This document shows positions 42,760 to 50,769 of a stretch of DNA of 64,000 nucleotides, in pieces. The notes under the pieces were generated by a model. That model was given only the letters and a program-made list of their open reading frames with translations. It was not told the DNA's origin and searched no databases. A program made the position numbers and the translations under genes. Source of the stretch: Leptospira jelokensis (GTDB taxonomy: Bacteria; Spirochaetota; Leptospiria; Leptospirales; Leptospiraceae); contig NZ_RQGH01000028.1 in the NCBI RefSeq assembly GCF_004769635.1, positions 1-64,000 on the forward strand, written 5' to 3'. Each line of letters opens with the position of its first letter. Positions within the stretch are counted from its first letter, which is position 1.

Positions 42760-44168
42760 AAAACAATAGTTTGGTTTTCAAACTCTGTTTTGGAAAGGGA
42801 TGAGATTTTCTTCAGACTCCCCGACTGGTTTTGGAATTTGACTTTTCCTTTTAAGGTAATGGGAACATCAAACAAAATCTCCCCTTCTACCACTAGTTCT
42901 TCACAGTCGATTAAGGATGGTAAAACGAGAAACAATGCATCAAATTGTTGGATTTTTTTATAATGTTTTTCATCCAAAAGGACTAATACTTCCCCAAGGC
43001 CTTTTTCTTTCCTTTCCTTTGCCATGGTCAATGAGTAGTCATCATTTAAAACATAGGCATCTGAACGACGGATCAAATAATCTTCCGTTTTTTTCACAGG
43101 TGCAAAACGGTCTCTTGGAATGATGATTCCCTTAAATTTGGAAAAATTCCCAACGGCACTTCCCATTGCTGTTTCTAACTGGATCACATCCTTTCCATCT
43201 ACCTGTTTAGGATTCACGATGAGTGACAAAGAAAAGTTTCCCTGTTGGAATCTTTCTTTTAACGCACGTAAGTTGATCCATAAATTATTTGTGGAAAATG
43301 TTCTGAACTTGCCCAGACCACTGAATTCATGTTCGTGTTCTTTTGGAACTTGTGCGGTTTCCAAAAGTTCGTACTGCACCATTTTCCCACCAACGATCTT
43401 TCGATAGATGGCTCCTCCTTTTTTATCGGCGAGTGTTTTGGGAGTCATCTCCATCGCAAAATGGATGTTTTCTTTGAGTAAAAAAGAAACGATATGAGGA
43501 TCAACTGTTGCTCCTAAATTATCTCCGTTCGAAAGGAAGGCAATTTCAAAACCTTTGTTTAAAAGTTCATCTAAGATCCCTTCTTCCATCATAGTGAAAT
43601 AAATATCACCGTGGCCTGGTGGGCACCAGTTGTCTTTTTCATGTTTGGACGTTAAGGGGGCGAAGGTTTTTGCATCCAACCTAGGGACTTTGTGTTGTAA
43701 AAAACTAGAACGTAACGACTGTTTGAATCCGTTTTTTTGTAACTCCTTTTGTGAATCCTCTTGGGTGTTATAAGAATCCATAAACAAAAGGGGAACCTCA
43801 ATCCCATACCGGCTTCGTAGGGATTCGATTTGTTTTGCCATCACCGCTAAAAAAGAAAAAGAACCTTTGATGGGGATGAGGGACTTTGCTTGGTTTAGAC
43901 CCATACTTGTCCCAAGTCCCCCGTTCAATTTGATCACAACCAATTTGGAAAGGAGAGAGGGATCGAGCGGGTATGAGGAATGGATTGCCTCCAAGGAAAT
44001 TTCATCCGTCTTCGGATCCAAATCACCTACTTCTTCCCAACGAACGATCCCAGTTTCCCCTTGGCGGACAGCATCCACTTTGGTGATAAAATCATCGATA
44101 AAGGCATGCGAGAGACCGGCCTTTTGCATGGTATCACGGATGAGTTGGTCAGAACTTTCTTTTTGCAT
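42756..44168 (-). CDS. UTP-glucose-1-phosphate uridylyltransferase (eukaryotic-type UDPGP)
   Basis: This 470-residue enzyme makes UDP-glucose from UTP and glucose-1-phosphate, supplying glycan precursors. Family motifs are LVVIKLNGGLGTSMGLNQAKSLIPIKG (GGLGTxMG), LFMDSYNTQED, PPGHGDIY and NGDNLGATVDP. The ATG at 44168 has AAGGGA 7 bases upstream and lies 1 base past the stop of the exported-protein gene. Longer starts (44183, 44321) overlap that gene. Its product could feed the glycosyltransferases at 3042-6271, which is inference. Confidence 0.9.
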   Translation of the reverse strand: MQKESSDQLIRDTMQKAGLSHAFIDDFITKVDAVRQGETGIVRWEEVGDLDPKTDEISLEAIHSSYPLDPSLLSKLVVIKLNGGLGTSMGLNQAKSLIPIKGSFSFLAVMAKQIESLRSRYGIEVPLLFMDSYNTQEDSQKELQKNGFKQSLRSSFLQHKVPRLDAKTFAPLTSKHEKDNWCPPGHGDIYFTMMEEGILDELLNKGFEIAFLSNGDNLGATVDPHIVSFLLKENIHFAMEMTPKTLADKKGGAIYRKIVGGKMVQYELLETAQVPKEHEHEFSGLGKFRTFSTNNLWINLRALKERFQQGNFSLSLIVNPKQVDGKDVIQLETAMGSAVGNFSKFKGIIIPRDRFAPVKKTEDYLIRRSDAYVLNDDYSLTMAKERKEKGLGEVLVLLDEKHYKKIQQFDALFLVLPSLIDCEELVVEGEILFDVPITLKGKVKFQNQSGSLKKISSLSKTEFENQTIVL

Positions 44169-44169
44169 A

Positions 44170-44535
44170 TCATTTCCCTTCATGTGGTTCCCCAAGTTCG
44201 ATCCGGTGGGGTTCGTCAGTGATTCCCGGATTCCAGAAAAGGAAGACAAGGATGTTTCGTCCGTCAGATTTTGGCACGGCGACTGTCTCTTTTCGTTCGT
44301 ATTTTGGCATAAAGACTTCAAAATTGTACACCCAATACTTCCCTTTTTTTCGCGAAATCTGTCGGATTCCCTGGCCTAATGGGTCTTTCCGTAAGAGTTT
44401 TCCATAGGGAAGTGGGTACTTGGTCTCCCAAACCTGTGGGAGTAACTTGGCTGCATCATCATAACCACCTGGACTCGCGAATAGAAAGGTCGGCAGTACC
44501 AAAAAAGATAAAATGACACATACAAACTGGAACAT
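44170..44535 (-). CDS. Small exported protein, unknown function
   Basis: The 121-residue protein begins with a signal peptide (residues 1-20, LSFLVLPTFLFASPGG). The mature part is basic, with short strands (GKYWVYNFEVFMPKYERKETVAVP) and NILVFLFWNPG; no motif or family is recognised. It is encoded one base ahead of the UDP-glucose pyrophosphorylase gene. It could be an envelope protein of the same pathway, but that is only position-based. Confidence 0.55.
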   Translation of the reverse strand: MFQFVCVILSFLVLPTFLFASPGGYDDAAKLLPQVWETKYPLPYGKLLRKDPLGQGIRQISRKKGKYWVYNFEVFMPKYERKETVAVPKSDGRNILVFLFWNPGITDEPHRIELGEPHEGK

Positions 44536-44647
44536 AGGAACCTAAAAGGCAATCCTATGTGAGTACGGTTATCGGTCAATTCAGGAATTCTTAGTTTGCG
44601 TTTGATTTTCATAGACAAGAAATGTGTCGGATTGAAACATTTAATTC

Positions 44648-45544
44648 ATGTTTCGATTCATAGAATATCTGGAACGTTTTTGGGCCTTATTGTCTTTTTA
44701 TCTTCCTAGTCATTTAACAGTGGAACGGAATCAGGATAAAAATATTCTCATCGTGCCTGGGTTCAAAGCAGGCCGGTCTTATTACCTTCGATTAAAATCC
44801 AATTTAGACAATTTGGGATTCAAAGTGGGAATTCTGTCTACTTTACGAAACCCTACTTCTTTGGAAGAGGCTGTGGGGTATCTTGCCAAACAAATTTTAA
44901 CAGCACCGAACGAAGTCACTTTGATCGCTCATAATACAGGTGGGCTTTTGGTTTTGATTTTGCCGGATGAAGCAAGACGAAAGGTAAAACGGCTCATCAC
45001 ATTAGGAACTCCTTTCCATGGATCAGATCGATTTACGAATACTCGTTATTCGTATTGGGGTTATGAATCAGATTGGGTCAAAATGAATTACAAAAATGCT
45101 TTATTTTTTCCTTTGTTCCAACCTCTTTCTGCGATAGAAGATTTTAGTTTTCCACCACAAGAAAGTACTGAGTTTGGGCAAGGTAGAGATTTATGGTTTG
45201 ATATACCTGGCAACTATAACCTTGTTAGGCGAAATGAAAACATAAGAACCTTACGCGAATTTTTAGGGACCCCAAAAGATAGTATCAATATTGCGCAGAA
45301 CCCAAAGGCAAATCATGAATTTGCAGTTCCTAAAAAAATTGAAGTAGATTTTTCAAAGTACGAACCTTCTGTTTACAAAAAAAACAAAGAGAGTTTGGCA
45401 AAAAAGAATTCCGCAGAGAAAAAAATTGAGGTTAAACCAAAATCAAAGGCGAAACCTAAGAGCAGTGTGGTAGCAAAACCTAAAGGGAAATCCAATCCAA
45501 AACCAGCTCCGAAACCCAAGGCCAAAAAGAAAACGAAACGATAA
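44648..45544 (+). CDS. Alpha/beta-hydrolase-fold pseudoenzyme with Lys/Pro/Ala tail
   Basis: The first 230 residues resemble a lipase-type alpha/beta hydrolase: NILIVPGFKAGRSYYLRLKSNLDNLGF, LIAHNTGGLLVLI and RLITLGTPFHGSDRF, the lipase 'GTPF-G' loop. The nucleophile elbow GxSxG is replaced: AHNTGG has Asn96 where Ser should be, so catalysis is unlikely. Residues 235-298 form a Lys/Pro/Ala-rich tail (PKSKAKPKSSVVAKPKGKSNP) similar in style to that of the ferritin-like protein at 22621-23370. I infer a DNA- or envelope-binding scaffold, not a hydrolase. It begins 112 bases from the divergent exported-protein gene. Confidence 0.6.
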   Translation: MFRFIEYLERFWALLSFYLPSHLTVERNQDKNILIVPGFKAGRSYYLRLKSNLDNLGFKVGILSTLRNPTSLEEAVGYLAKQILTAPNEVTLIAHNTGGLLVLILPDEARRKVKRLITLGTPFHGSDRFTNTRYSYWGYESDWVKMNYKNALFFPLFQPLSAIEDFSFPPQESTEFGQGRDLWFDIPGNYNLVRRNENIRTLREFLGTPKDSINIAQNPKANHEFAVPKKIEVDFSKYEPSVYKKNKESLAKKNSAEKKIEVKPKSKAKPKSSVVAKPKGKSNPKPAPKPKAKKKTKR

Positions 45545-45551
45545 CAAAAAA

Positions 45552-45575
45552 GCTGCCCACCAAACGATGGACAGC
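45552..45575 (-). terminator. Hairpin between convergent genes with minus-strand T-tract
   Basis: GCTGCCCACC (45552-45561) and GATGGACAGC (45566-45575) pair with two G-U wobbles on the minus-strand RNA. On that strand the stem is followed by six Ts, matching an intrinsic terminator for the copper-protein gene at 45603-46046; on the plus strand CCTTTT follows, which could also stop the gene ending at 45544. Confidence 0.65.
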
Positions 45576-45602
45576 CTTTTAAAGTGAAATTCGGCTTTCG
45601 AA

Positions 45603-46046
45603 TTATACTTTTTTTAATTCTTTAACACAAGCGAGACAACTATCTCGGCATTCTTTGCAAACCGCATGATGGTTTGCATGTTTGTCACATTCTTTTGCGC
45701 AAGACTCACAAACTTCGATACAAAGATTTGCCAATTTCTTGGTAAAGGAAGAGTTTTGGCTCGCAAGTTTCACAAACGAGTCACAAAGGCTAATCACTTC
45801 CCGTGTTGAGGCTGCACAAGCTGCCATTGATTTTTCACCTTTCCCAAGTTCGGTGAGGCAATGGCTTAGGCATACCTCAGCCGACAATTGGCAATGGACA
45901 GCTGCCATCATGGCTTTTGCAAACTTTGATTTCGCTGCGGTTGGCATTGAACCCGAGTGGTCATGGTCTTCTGCGGAAAGTGTGGATAAAATTCCAGAAA
46001 CAGCCACTGCCATCCCTGCTTTTTGTAATAATTCTTTGCGGTTCAT
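45603..46046 (-). CDS. Cys-rich four-helix copper-storage-type protein (Csp/DUF326)
   Basis: This 147-residue exported protein has a signal peptide (residues 1-25, VAVSGILSTLSAED) and a helical core packed with Cys: HCQLSAEVCLSHC, MAACAASTREVISLC, LCIEVCESCAKECDKHANHHAVCKECRDSCLACVKEL. The CxxxC/CxxC spacing along helices is that of the bacterial copper-storage proteins (Csp) of DUF326 type. It probably binds many Cu(I) ions in its helix bundle. The His-rich entry to the core (DHDHSGSM) may aid metal uptake. Its neighbour at 46119-46496 may be a partner. Confidence 0.78.
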   Translation of the reverse strand: MNRKELLQKAGMAVAVSGILSTLSAEDHDHSGSMPTAAKSKFAKAMMAAVHCQLSAEVCLSHCLTELGKGEKSMAACAASTREVISLCDSFVKLASQNSSFTKKLANLCIEVCESCAKECDKHANHHAVCKECRDSCLACVKELKKV

Positions 46047-46118
46047 AATCGATTCCTTTTTATCAATGGATTGAGAGTAAAAAATATTTGATCACCTAAC
46101 TGAGTCGGTGTGCCAATC

Positions 46119-46496
46119 TCAAATCAAAAGTCGAATCGTGCGTGTGGGCAAATGAGTGGGGAGCCGGGTTTCCCTGTAAACGAAACCCATCTGTATTTTT
46201 CGAACTGAGGAAACAAAACCCTTCCATGGAGAGGAAGGGTAGATGGAAACCAAGGAAATCGATGGTTTCTTAAATGACGTCACGAGATCCGTAGGAGATT
46301 GGAGTGAATCGAAAACTATGGGGCAATCACAAGTTTCCTTGTTGGAAGTACCTTCGGATTGTGTTTGGTGGCAGGGAGGAACCTTTGTTACTTTCACAAA
46401 GGCATCGGGCGAAAGGCATACCCCAAATAGAGAGGATTTACACCCTAAATACAAAAGAAAGAGTAGAATGAATCCAAAACTTGCCTTCCGTTTCAT
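46119..46496 (-). CDS. Small lipoprotein with CxC motif, possible copper-associated partner
   Basis: The 125-residue protein has a lipobox-like signal with Cys19 (LLYLGC). The mature part has Cys at several places (VCLSPDAF, PPCHQ, ETCDCPIV), which may bind metal, and a C-terminal YRETRLPTHLPTRTIRLLI. It is encoded 72 bases ahead of the Csp-type gene on the same strand, so a role in copper handling is plausible. I do not recognise the family with certainty. Confidence 0.5.
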   Translation of the reverse strand: MKRKASFGFILLFLLYLGCKSSLFGVCLSPDAFVKVTKVPPCHQTQSEGTSNKETCDCPIVFDSLQSPTDLVTSFKKPSISLVSIYPSSPWKGFVSSVRKIQMGFVYRETRLPTHLPTRTIRLLI

Positions 46497-46541
46497 ACTG
46501 GTTCCTATCCCTTAGACGAAATCCTAGCACATTTTATCAGC

Positions 46542-47765
46542 TTAAAATAAATCCTTCAATCCTTTTCCCGCGACAAGAAAGGTTCCGATTGTGGATCCAA
46601 ATTGGGGAAGGAAAAATACGAGGAAGATATGGATGACTCGGTTTTTCCAAAGTCCGGACAAGGATTCAGAGTCTTCTGCGATCCGTTCAAAATCTTCGAC
46701 TAAAGGTTTTCTTAAATAGGATTCGGAAAGGGCACTCACCCAACCTGCTTTGAAGATTGGCAAAAAAGTTCCAATGGGAGCTGTGATAAAGGCAAGTAAA
46801 ATCGATATGGGATGGGCCCAAGCAATCAGTGCACCGAGAGCCGCAAGTCCACCTTTGATATAGATCAGTTTGGATACTAAATCCATCCCAGCCTCTCCCC
46901 CTAGTGAATAGGTTGTGTATCCAATGAGTCCTGCAAAAAAAATTGGATAAATTGCCAAACTGAGATGATCCCAAATCTTTTTTTGGGGGACTTCGTCTAA
47001 CGGAGCCAAATCATTTTGCAACTCTATATTTCGACTGATCCCTGCTAGATGGCCGGCCCCTACTACTGCCACAACCTTTTTCACTTTTTTATCCAAGGTG
47101 GCCAAACGGATTTTTTCTGCTAAGTAAACATCCCTTTCATCGATGATCACATTTTTTACGGATTCGTATTTTTTTGGAATTTGGGTAAAAAGATCCTTTA
47201 AGATGTCATCAGATTTCATTTCTTCAATTTTTTCATCCGAGACATCTTCCTTTACTAGAAGGGAGGCAAGGAGAGCACTGAAAAGATAGATCTTAGAAAA
47301 AAATCCCACATTGCCCCAAGAACGTTTGAGTGTGGTTTGGATTTCTCGGTCCACTGCCACCACAGGTTTACGAAGAGACCTACCAAGTGAGATTGCCTTA
47401 CGCATTTCGTCTCCTGGTTTGATGTCGTGGTTTCCCATTTTCTTTTGGAAAGAAGAAAGGATGAGACTTGATAAGAGTAACCACATCTTTCGTTCTTTGA
47501 ATACTTTAAAGATATCTAATTTTTTAAGATAGTCAGGGTCTTCCACTGACTTTATTCGTGATTCACATAACTCAACGCAAATGACATCAGGTTTGATGGT
47601 CTGGATCATTTTTTCAACTTCTTCCACACTTTGTTTGGAAATATGGGCAGTTCCTAAAATATGGACTTCCGTTTTGTCAATGGTTTTAAACAGGTAAGGT
47701 TCTTTGGTTTTGAAACCTTTTTTGGTAGATTTTCTTGGTTGAGCAGTTTTTTTGATTGAACGCAT
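46542..47765 (-). CDS. TraB/PrgY-family membrane protein
   Basis: The 407-residue protein has a TraB-like domain: EVHILGTAHISKQSVEEVEKMIQTIKPDVICVELCESR, VVAVDREIQTTLKRSW, and VVAVVGAGHLAGI. In the C-terminal half there are three to four membrane helices. The HxxGTxH-like start (LGTAHIS) and GAGH are conserved. PrgY-type proteins act in pheromone control in enterococci; in other bacteria the role is unknown, perhaps as a membrane metallopeptidase. It diverges from cheD with only 60 bases between starts. Confidence 0.85.
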   Translation of the reverse strand: MRSIKKTAQPRKSTKKGFKTKEPYLFKTIDKTEVHILGTAHISKQSVEEVEKMIQTIKPDVICVELCESRIKSVEDPDYLKKLDIFKVFKERKMWLLLSSLILSSFQKKMGNHDIKPGDEMRKAISLGRSLRKPVVAVDREIQTTLKRSWGNVGFFSKIYLFSALLASLLVKEDVSDEKIEEMKSDDILKDLFTQIPKKYESVKNVIIDERDVYLAEKIRLATLDKKVKKVVAVVGAGHLAGISRNIELQNDLAPLDEVPQKKIWDHLSLAIYPIFFAGLIGYTTYSLGGEAGMDLVSKLIYIKGGLAALGALIAWAHPISILLAFITAPIGTFLPIFKAGWVSALSESYLRKPLVEDFERIAEDSESLSGLWKNRVIHIFLVFFLPQFGSTIGTFLVAGKGLKDLF

Positions 47766-47825
47766 AAGGAGAAGTGACTATCTATTATACCTAAATAACG
47801 GTTCCACTCTCTAGAAACAAGTAGA

Positions 47826-48329
47826 ATGTCTATAAAATCCAAAATCATCAATGTAGGAATTGCTGACATTAAGGTCGGAAAGGATACGGATGTACTCCGC
47901 ACGACACTCGGTTCCTGCATCGGAATCGTCTTATACGATCCGGAGCAAAAAATCGGTGCAATTTCTCATATCATGCTCGCAAAAGACCCAACGGGAAAAG
48001 ATAAGGGGAAGTTCCCTCATAAGTATGGTGAGTCCGCTCTTCCCATCCTCATCGACATGATGAAAAAAGAAGGGTCTAGTATTGGTCAGTATTCTTGTCG
48101 AATTTTTGGTGGTGCCTCCATGTTCAAAGGGATCAATTCCCAATTTTTACAAAACATCGGGGAACAAAACATAGCCATTGTCAAAAAATACATGGAAGAA
48201 AAAAAAATCCCGATCATCGTCGAAGACATAGCGGGGAATGAAGGTAGGACAATCAGCCTCTATTGTGATGATGGAAGAGTATTGTTAAAAAAAGCTGGTA
48301 TGGAAAAATACCTTTATAAGGTGCGTTAG
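47826..48329 (+). CDS. cheD: Chemoreceptor glutamine deamidase CheD
   Basis: CheD deamidates chemotaxis receptors and, in some species, helps CheC phosphatase. The 167-residue protein has [17 protein letters not shown], whose Cys is the catalytic one, SHIMLAKD with its His, and FGGASMF with the third loop, all family-typical. ATG 47826 is the first usable start. Six bases downstream is an HDOD gene, so the two probably share an mRNA. Confidence 0.93.
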   Translation: MSIKSKIINVGIADIKVGKDTDVLRTTLGSCIGIVLYDPEQKIGAISHIMLAKDPTGKDKGKFPHKYGESALPILIDMMKKEGSSIGQYSCRIFGGASMFKGINSQFLQNIGEQNIAIVKKYMEEKKIPIIVEDIAGNEGRTISLYCDDGRVLLKKAGMEKYLYKVR

Positions 48330-48334
48330 GCGAT

Positions 48335-49189
48335 ATGCTAAAATCAAAAGTTGATGAAGTATTACAAGACGTAAACAAACTACCGGCCATCTCATCGGTT
48401 GTTTCCCAAGTATTAGAAAAATTACAAAAACCTGATGTCAATATTGCCGACTTGGCCCAGGAAATTTCAAAAGACCCTGCGATCACTGCCAATGTGATCA
48501 AACTATCCAATTCTGCTTACTACCGGGCTTCCAAACCCATTCGTACGGTACAAGAAGCGCTGATGACCCTTGGGATCAAAACAGTAAAAGAAATTGTATT
48601 GTTAACTGCAGCAAAAGGAATTTTAGCCCAAGACTTAAATAGTTACCAACTGGAAGCGGCACAACTTTGGACTGCCTCATTACTTGTTGCAGAACTCTCG
48701 AGTAAAATCGTTCAACATAAAAAATTAAAGATTGATAAAGACCTCGCTTTCACTTCCGGCCTTCTCTGCAGTGTGGGTAAAATTGTCCTCGCTCAGTTTT
48801 TTAGCCCCGTGATGATGCAAATCAAAACTGATTTAAAAGACAACAAGGAACCATTCCCTACCTTAGAAAAAAAATACTTTGGATACACCCATATGGAAGT
48901 TTCGGAAAACCTTCTCAAACGATGGAATTTCCCAGAAGAACTAACAGATGTTGTGGCAAACTACCTCACACCTGAAACATCCAAAGTGAACCCACTTCTC
49001 ACATCCGTAGTACATATCGCAAGCATTCTCATTGTAGTTTCTGGGATTGGAATTGATATTGGTGGGGAATCTGTTCCCATTTCACCGTTTGCTCTGAGCC
49101 AAACAGGCGTTACAGATGCTGATATCGAAACCTATTTTGTTCATATCCCTGACTTACAAGCAGGCCTTGCCGATTTGTTAAATGTGTAA
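48335..49189 (+). CDS. HDOD-domain protein
   Basis: The 284-residue protein is an HDOD domain (DUF/HD-like without full metal ligands): NKLPAISSVVSQVLEKLQKPDVNIADLAQEISKDPAITANVIKLSNSAYY, VQEALMTLGIKTVKEIVLLTAAKG and LLCSVGKIVLAQFF. HDOD proteins are output or relay modules in signalling, often near chemotaxis or c-di-GMP systems. It follows cheD by 5 bases. The length is somewhat over a single domain, and the C-terminal residues 230-284 are hydrophobic. A function with CheD is inferred. Confidence 0.88.
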   Translation: MLKSKVDEVLQDVNKLPAISSVVSQVLEKLQKPDVNIADLAQEISKDPAITANVIKLSNSAYYRASKPIRTVQEALMTLGIKTVKEIVLLTAAKGILAQDLNSYQLEAAQLWTASLLVAELSSKIVQHKKLKIDKDLAFTSGLLCSVGKIVLAQFFSPVMMQIKTDLKDNKEPFPTLEKKYFGYTHMEVSENLLKRWNFPEELTDVVANYLTPETSKVNPLLTSVVHIASILIVVSGIGIDIGGESVPISPFALSQTGVTDADIETYFVHIPDLQAGLADLLNV

Positions 49190-49213
49190 TCCAAATCTTA
49201 AGTTAGTTTCCAA

Positions 49214-49750
49214 ATGAACATCATTTTAATTGGAGCAAGGGGTGCGGGAAAATCAAAAGTTTCTCGTTCTCTATCCAAACAAACAGAAATCCCGGTGGTT
49301 TCCACAGATTCGATTGCCGTTTACGAATCGGGTGGATTGCCAATCCCAGAGTTTGTAGACAAAAAAGGTTGGAAGGCTTTTAGAGAATTAGAATATTCTA
49401 TCCTTCAGAAATTGGAAAATGCAAATGGGATCATTTTAGACTGTGGAGGTGGGATTTTATTTGATTTGGATGATTCGGGAATCGAAGTTTTAAGCACAAG
49501 GAAATTGGATTTACTCCGAAAGATCGGAAGGATTGTGTATTTGGAACGAGGCATTGATGAACTCGTGGAGAAAGTAAAGGGAGATAAAACAAGACCCGAC
49601 CTTTCCAAAATCACATCCTATCGTGCCATATTAGAAAAAAGACTCCCCATCTACCAAGAGGCCGCTCATTTTAAGTTGAATTTATCCAAACTTTCCAAAG
49701 AAGAGGCCGCCGAACGGATATTAGACTGGCTCGGTATTAAATCTAAATGA
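49214..49750 (+). CDS. aroK: Shikimate kinase-like protein
   Basis: AroK phosphorylates shikimate with ATP on the way to chorismate. The 178-residue protein has the Walker A loop (LIGARGAGKSKVSRSL), VSTDSIAVYESGG (DxD substrate-binding region), LDCGGGILF (GGG) and TRPDLSK (adenine/lid Arg). The N-terminus (MNIILIG) and length are normal for the family. It follows the HDOD gene by 24 bases. Because the central D-x-D is a bit different from enterobacterial enzymes (VSTDSIA), a different small-molecule kinase in the family is conceivable. Confidence 0.8.
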   Translation: MNIILIGARGAGKSKVSRSLSKQTEIPVVSTDSIAVYESGGLPIPEFVDKKGWKAFRELEYSILQKLENANGIILDCGGGILFDLDDSGIEVLSTRKLDLLRKIGRIVYLERGIDELVEKVKGDKTRPDLSKITSYRAILEKRLPIYQEAAHFKLNLSKLSKEEAAERILDWLGIKSK

Positions 49751-49771
49751 TTTAAGAGAATTACTTACGAT

Positions 49772-50725
49772 TTACCAACTCCCACTTGCACCACCACCTC
49801 CAAAACTTCCCCCTCCCCCACTAAATCCTCCGCTTGACGAACTTCCTCCGGAACTCCATCCTCCACCAGAAGAACTACCTGAAGTATAAATCACAGAATC
49901 TGAAATTTTATCTGAGATTTTTTTTATCCAAAAAATACGACTCCTTGTTAGGCGGACAAATGTAAATCCAACAATATAGATGGAATTACAGAAAATCCAA
50001 CCATAATACCCATAAAAAATAGAAGGAACCCATTGGAAAAAAATAAGTAAAAAGAAAAATACCCAAATGTTATTATCTTCTTTGTGGAAGGCTAAGATGG
50101 TTGCAAAAAGAAAAATGATGCCGACAAAGATAATACCTATAACATACAAATGCCAACCATCTTTGGCACCAATCCCACGAAAGGATTGAAACTCTTCCCA
50201 AAGACTGGGCTCCTTTGGTGTGATGCCTGAATCCAACGTAGAAAGGAGTTCTTCCAGTCCAGCACTGACCCCTTCTCCATATTCACCTGATTTAAAACGA
50301 GGGACCATCAGTTGTTGGATCACACGATTGCAATACGCATCTGTGAGGATTCCTTCCAAACCATACCCAACTTCGATACGTACCTTTTTGTCTTCTATCG
50401 CAAGTAAAATGAGTACACCATTATCTAGCTTTTTTTGTCCCAGTTTCCACTCTTCCGCCACTTTTAAGCTGTATTCTTCTAAAATTTCACCTTCTAACGA
50501 ACGTACGATGAGAATCGCGATTTGGTTTGAAGTTTTATCTTCGTGTTCTTTTAAAATGGTTTCCCAAACCTCTGCTTCTGATTTTGTGATCGTGCCTTCT
50601 TCCCAAGTCACTCGTCTTTCCAAACTGGGAATCTCTTTTGCGTCCAATCCAAAGAGGAAGGTTTGCAAAAATGTAAGCAAATAGATCCCGAAACAGAGTT
50701 TAGAAAATATAAATTTCATCGCCAT
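49772..50725 (-). CDS. TPM-domain (YgcG/DUF477) membrane protein with Gly/Ser tail
   Basis: The 317-residue protein has a signal/anchor helix (residues 5-25), a TPM domain (about residues 60-160: NQIAILIVRSLEGEILEEYSLKVAEEWKLG, GYGLEGILTDAYCNRVIQ), two to three membrane helices (residues 185-255) and a repetitive Gly/Ser tail (GGWSSGG...GGGGSFGGGG). This is the YgcG-type architecture, whose cellular role is unclear. It normally pairs with LemA; none is here. The start is divergent from the plus-strand gene at 50770 with 44 bases between. Confidence 0.85.
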   Translation of the reverse strand: MAMKFIFSKLCFGIYLLTFLQTFLFGLDAKEIPSLERRVTWEEGTITKSEAEVWETILKEHEDKTSNQIAILIVRSLEGEILEEYSLKVAEEWKLGQKKLDNGVLILLAIEDKKVRIEVGYGLEGILTDAYCNRVIQQLMVPRFKSGEYGEGVSAGLEELLSTLDSGITPKEPSLWEEFQSFRGIGAKDGWHLYVIGIIFVGIIFLFATILAFHKEDNNIWVFFFLLIFFQWVPSIFYGYYGWIFCNSIYIVGFTFVRLTRSRIFWIKKISDKISDSVIYTSGSSSGGGWSSGGSSSSGGFSGGGGSFGGGGASGSW

Positions 50726-50769
50726 AGGGTAGTTGACAAAAATAAAAAATCAAAGATTTTTTTTACGCT

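Noticed and set aside
29903..46501. Shared 14-mer CGTTTCATACTGGT at about 29903 and 46489
   Set aside because: Only two copies in different contexts and no flanking similarity; likely chance, no repeat called.
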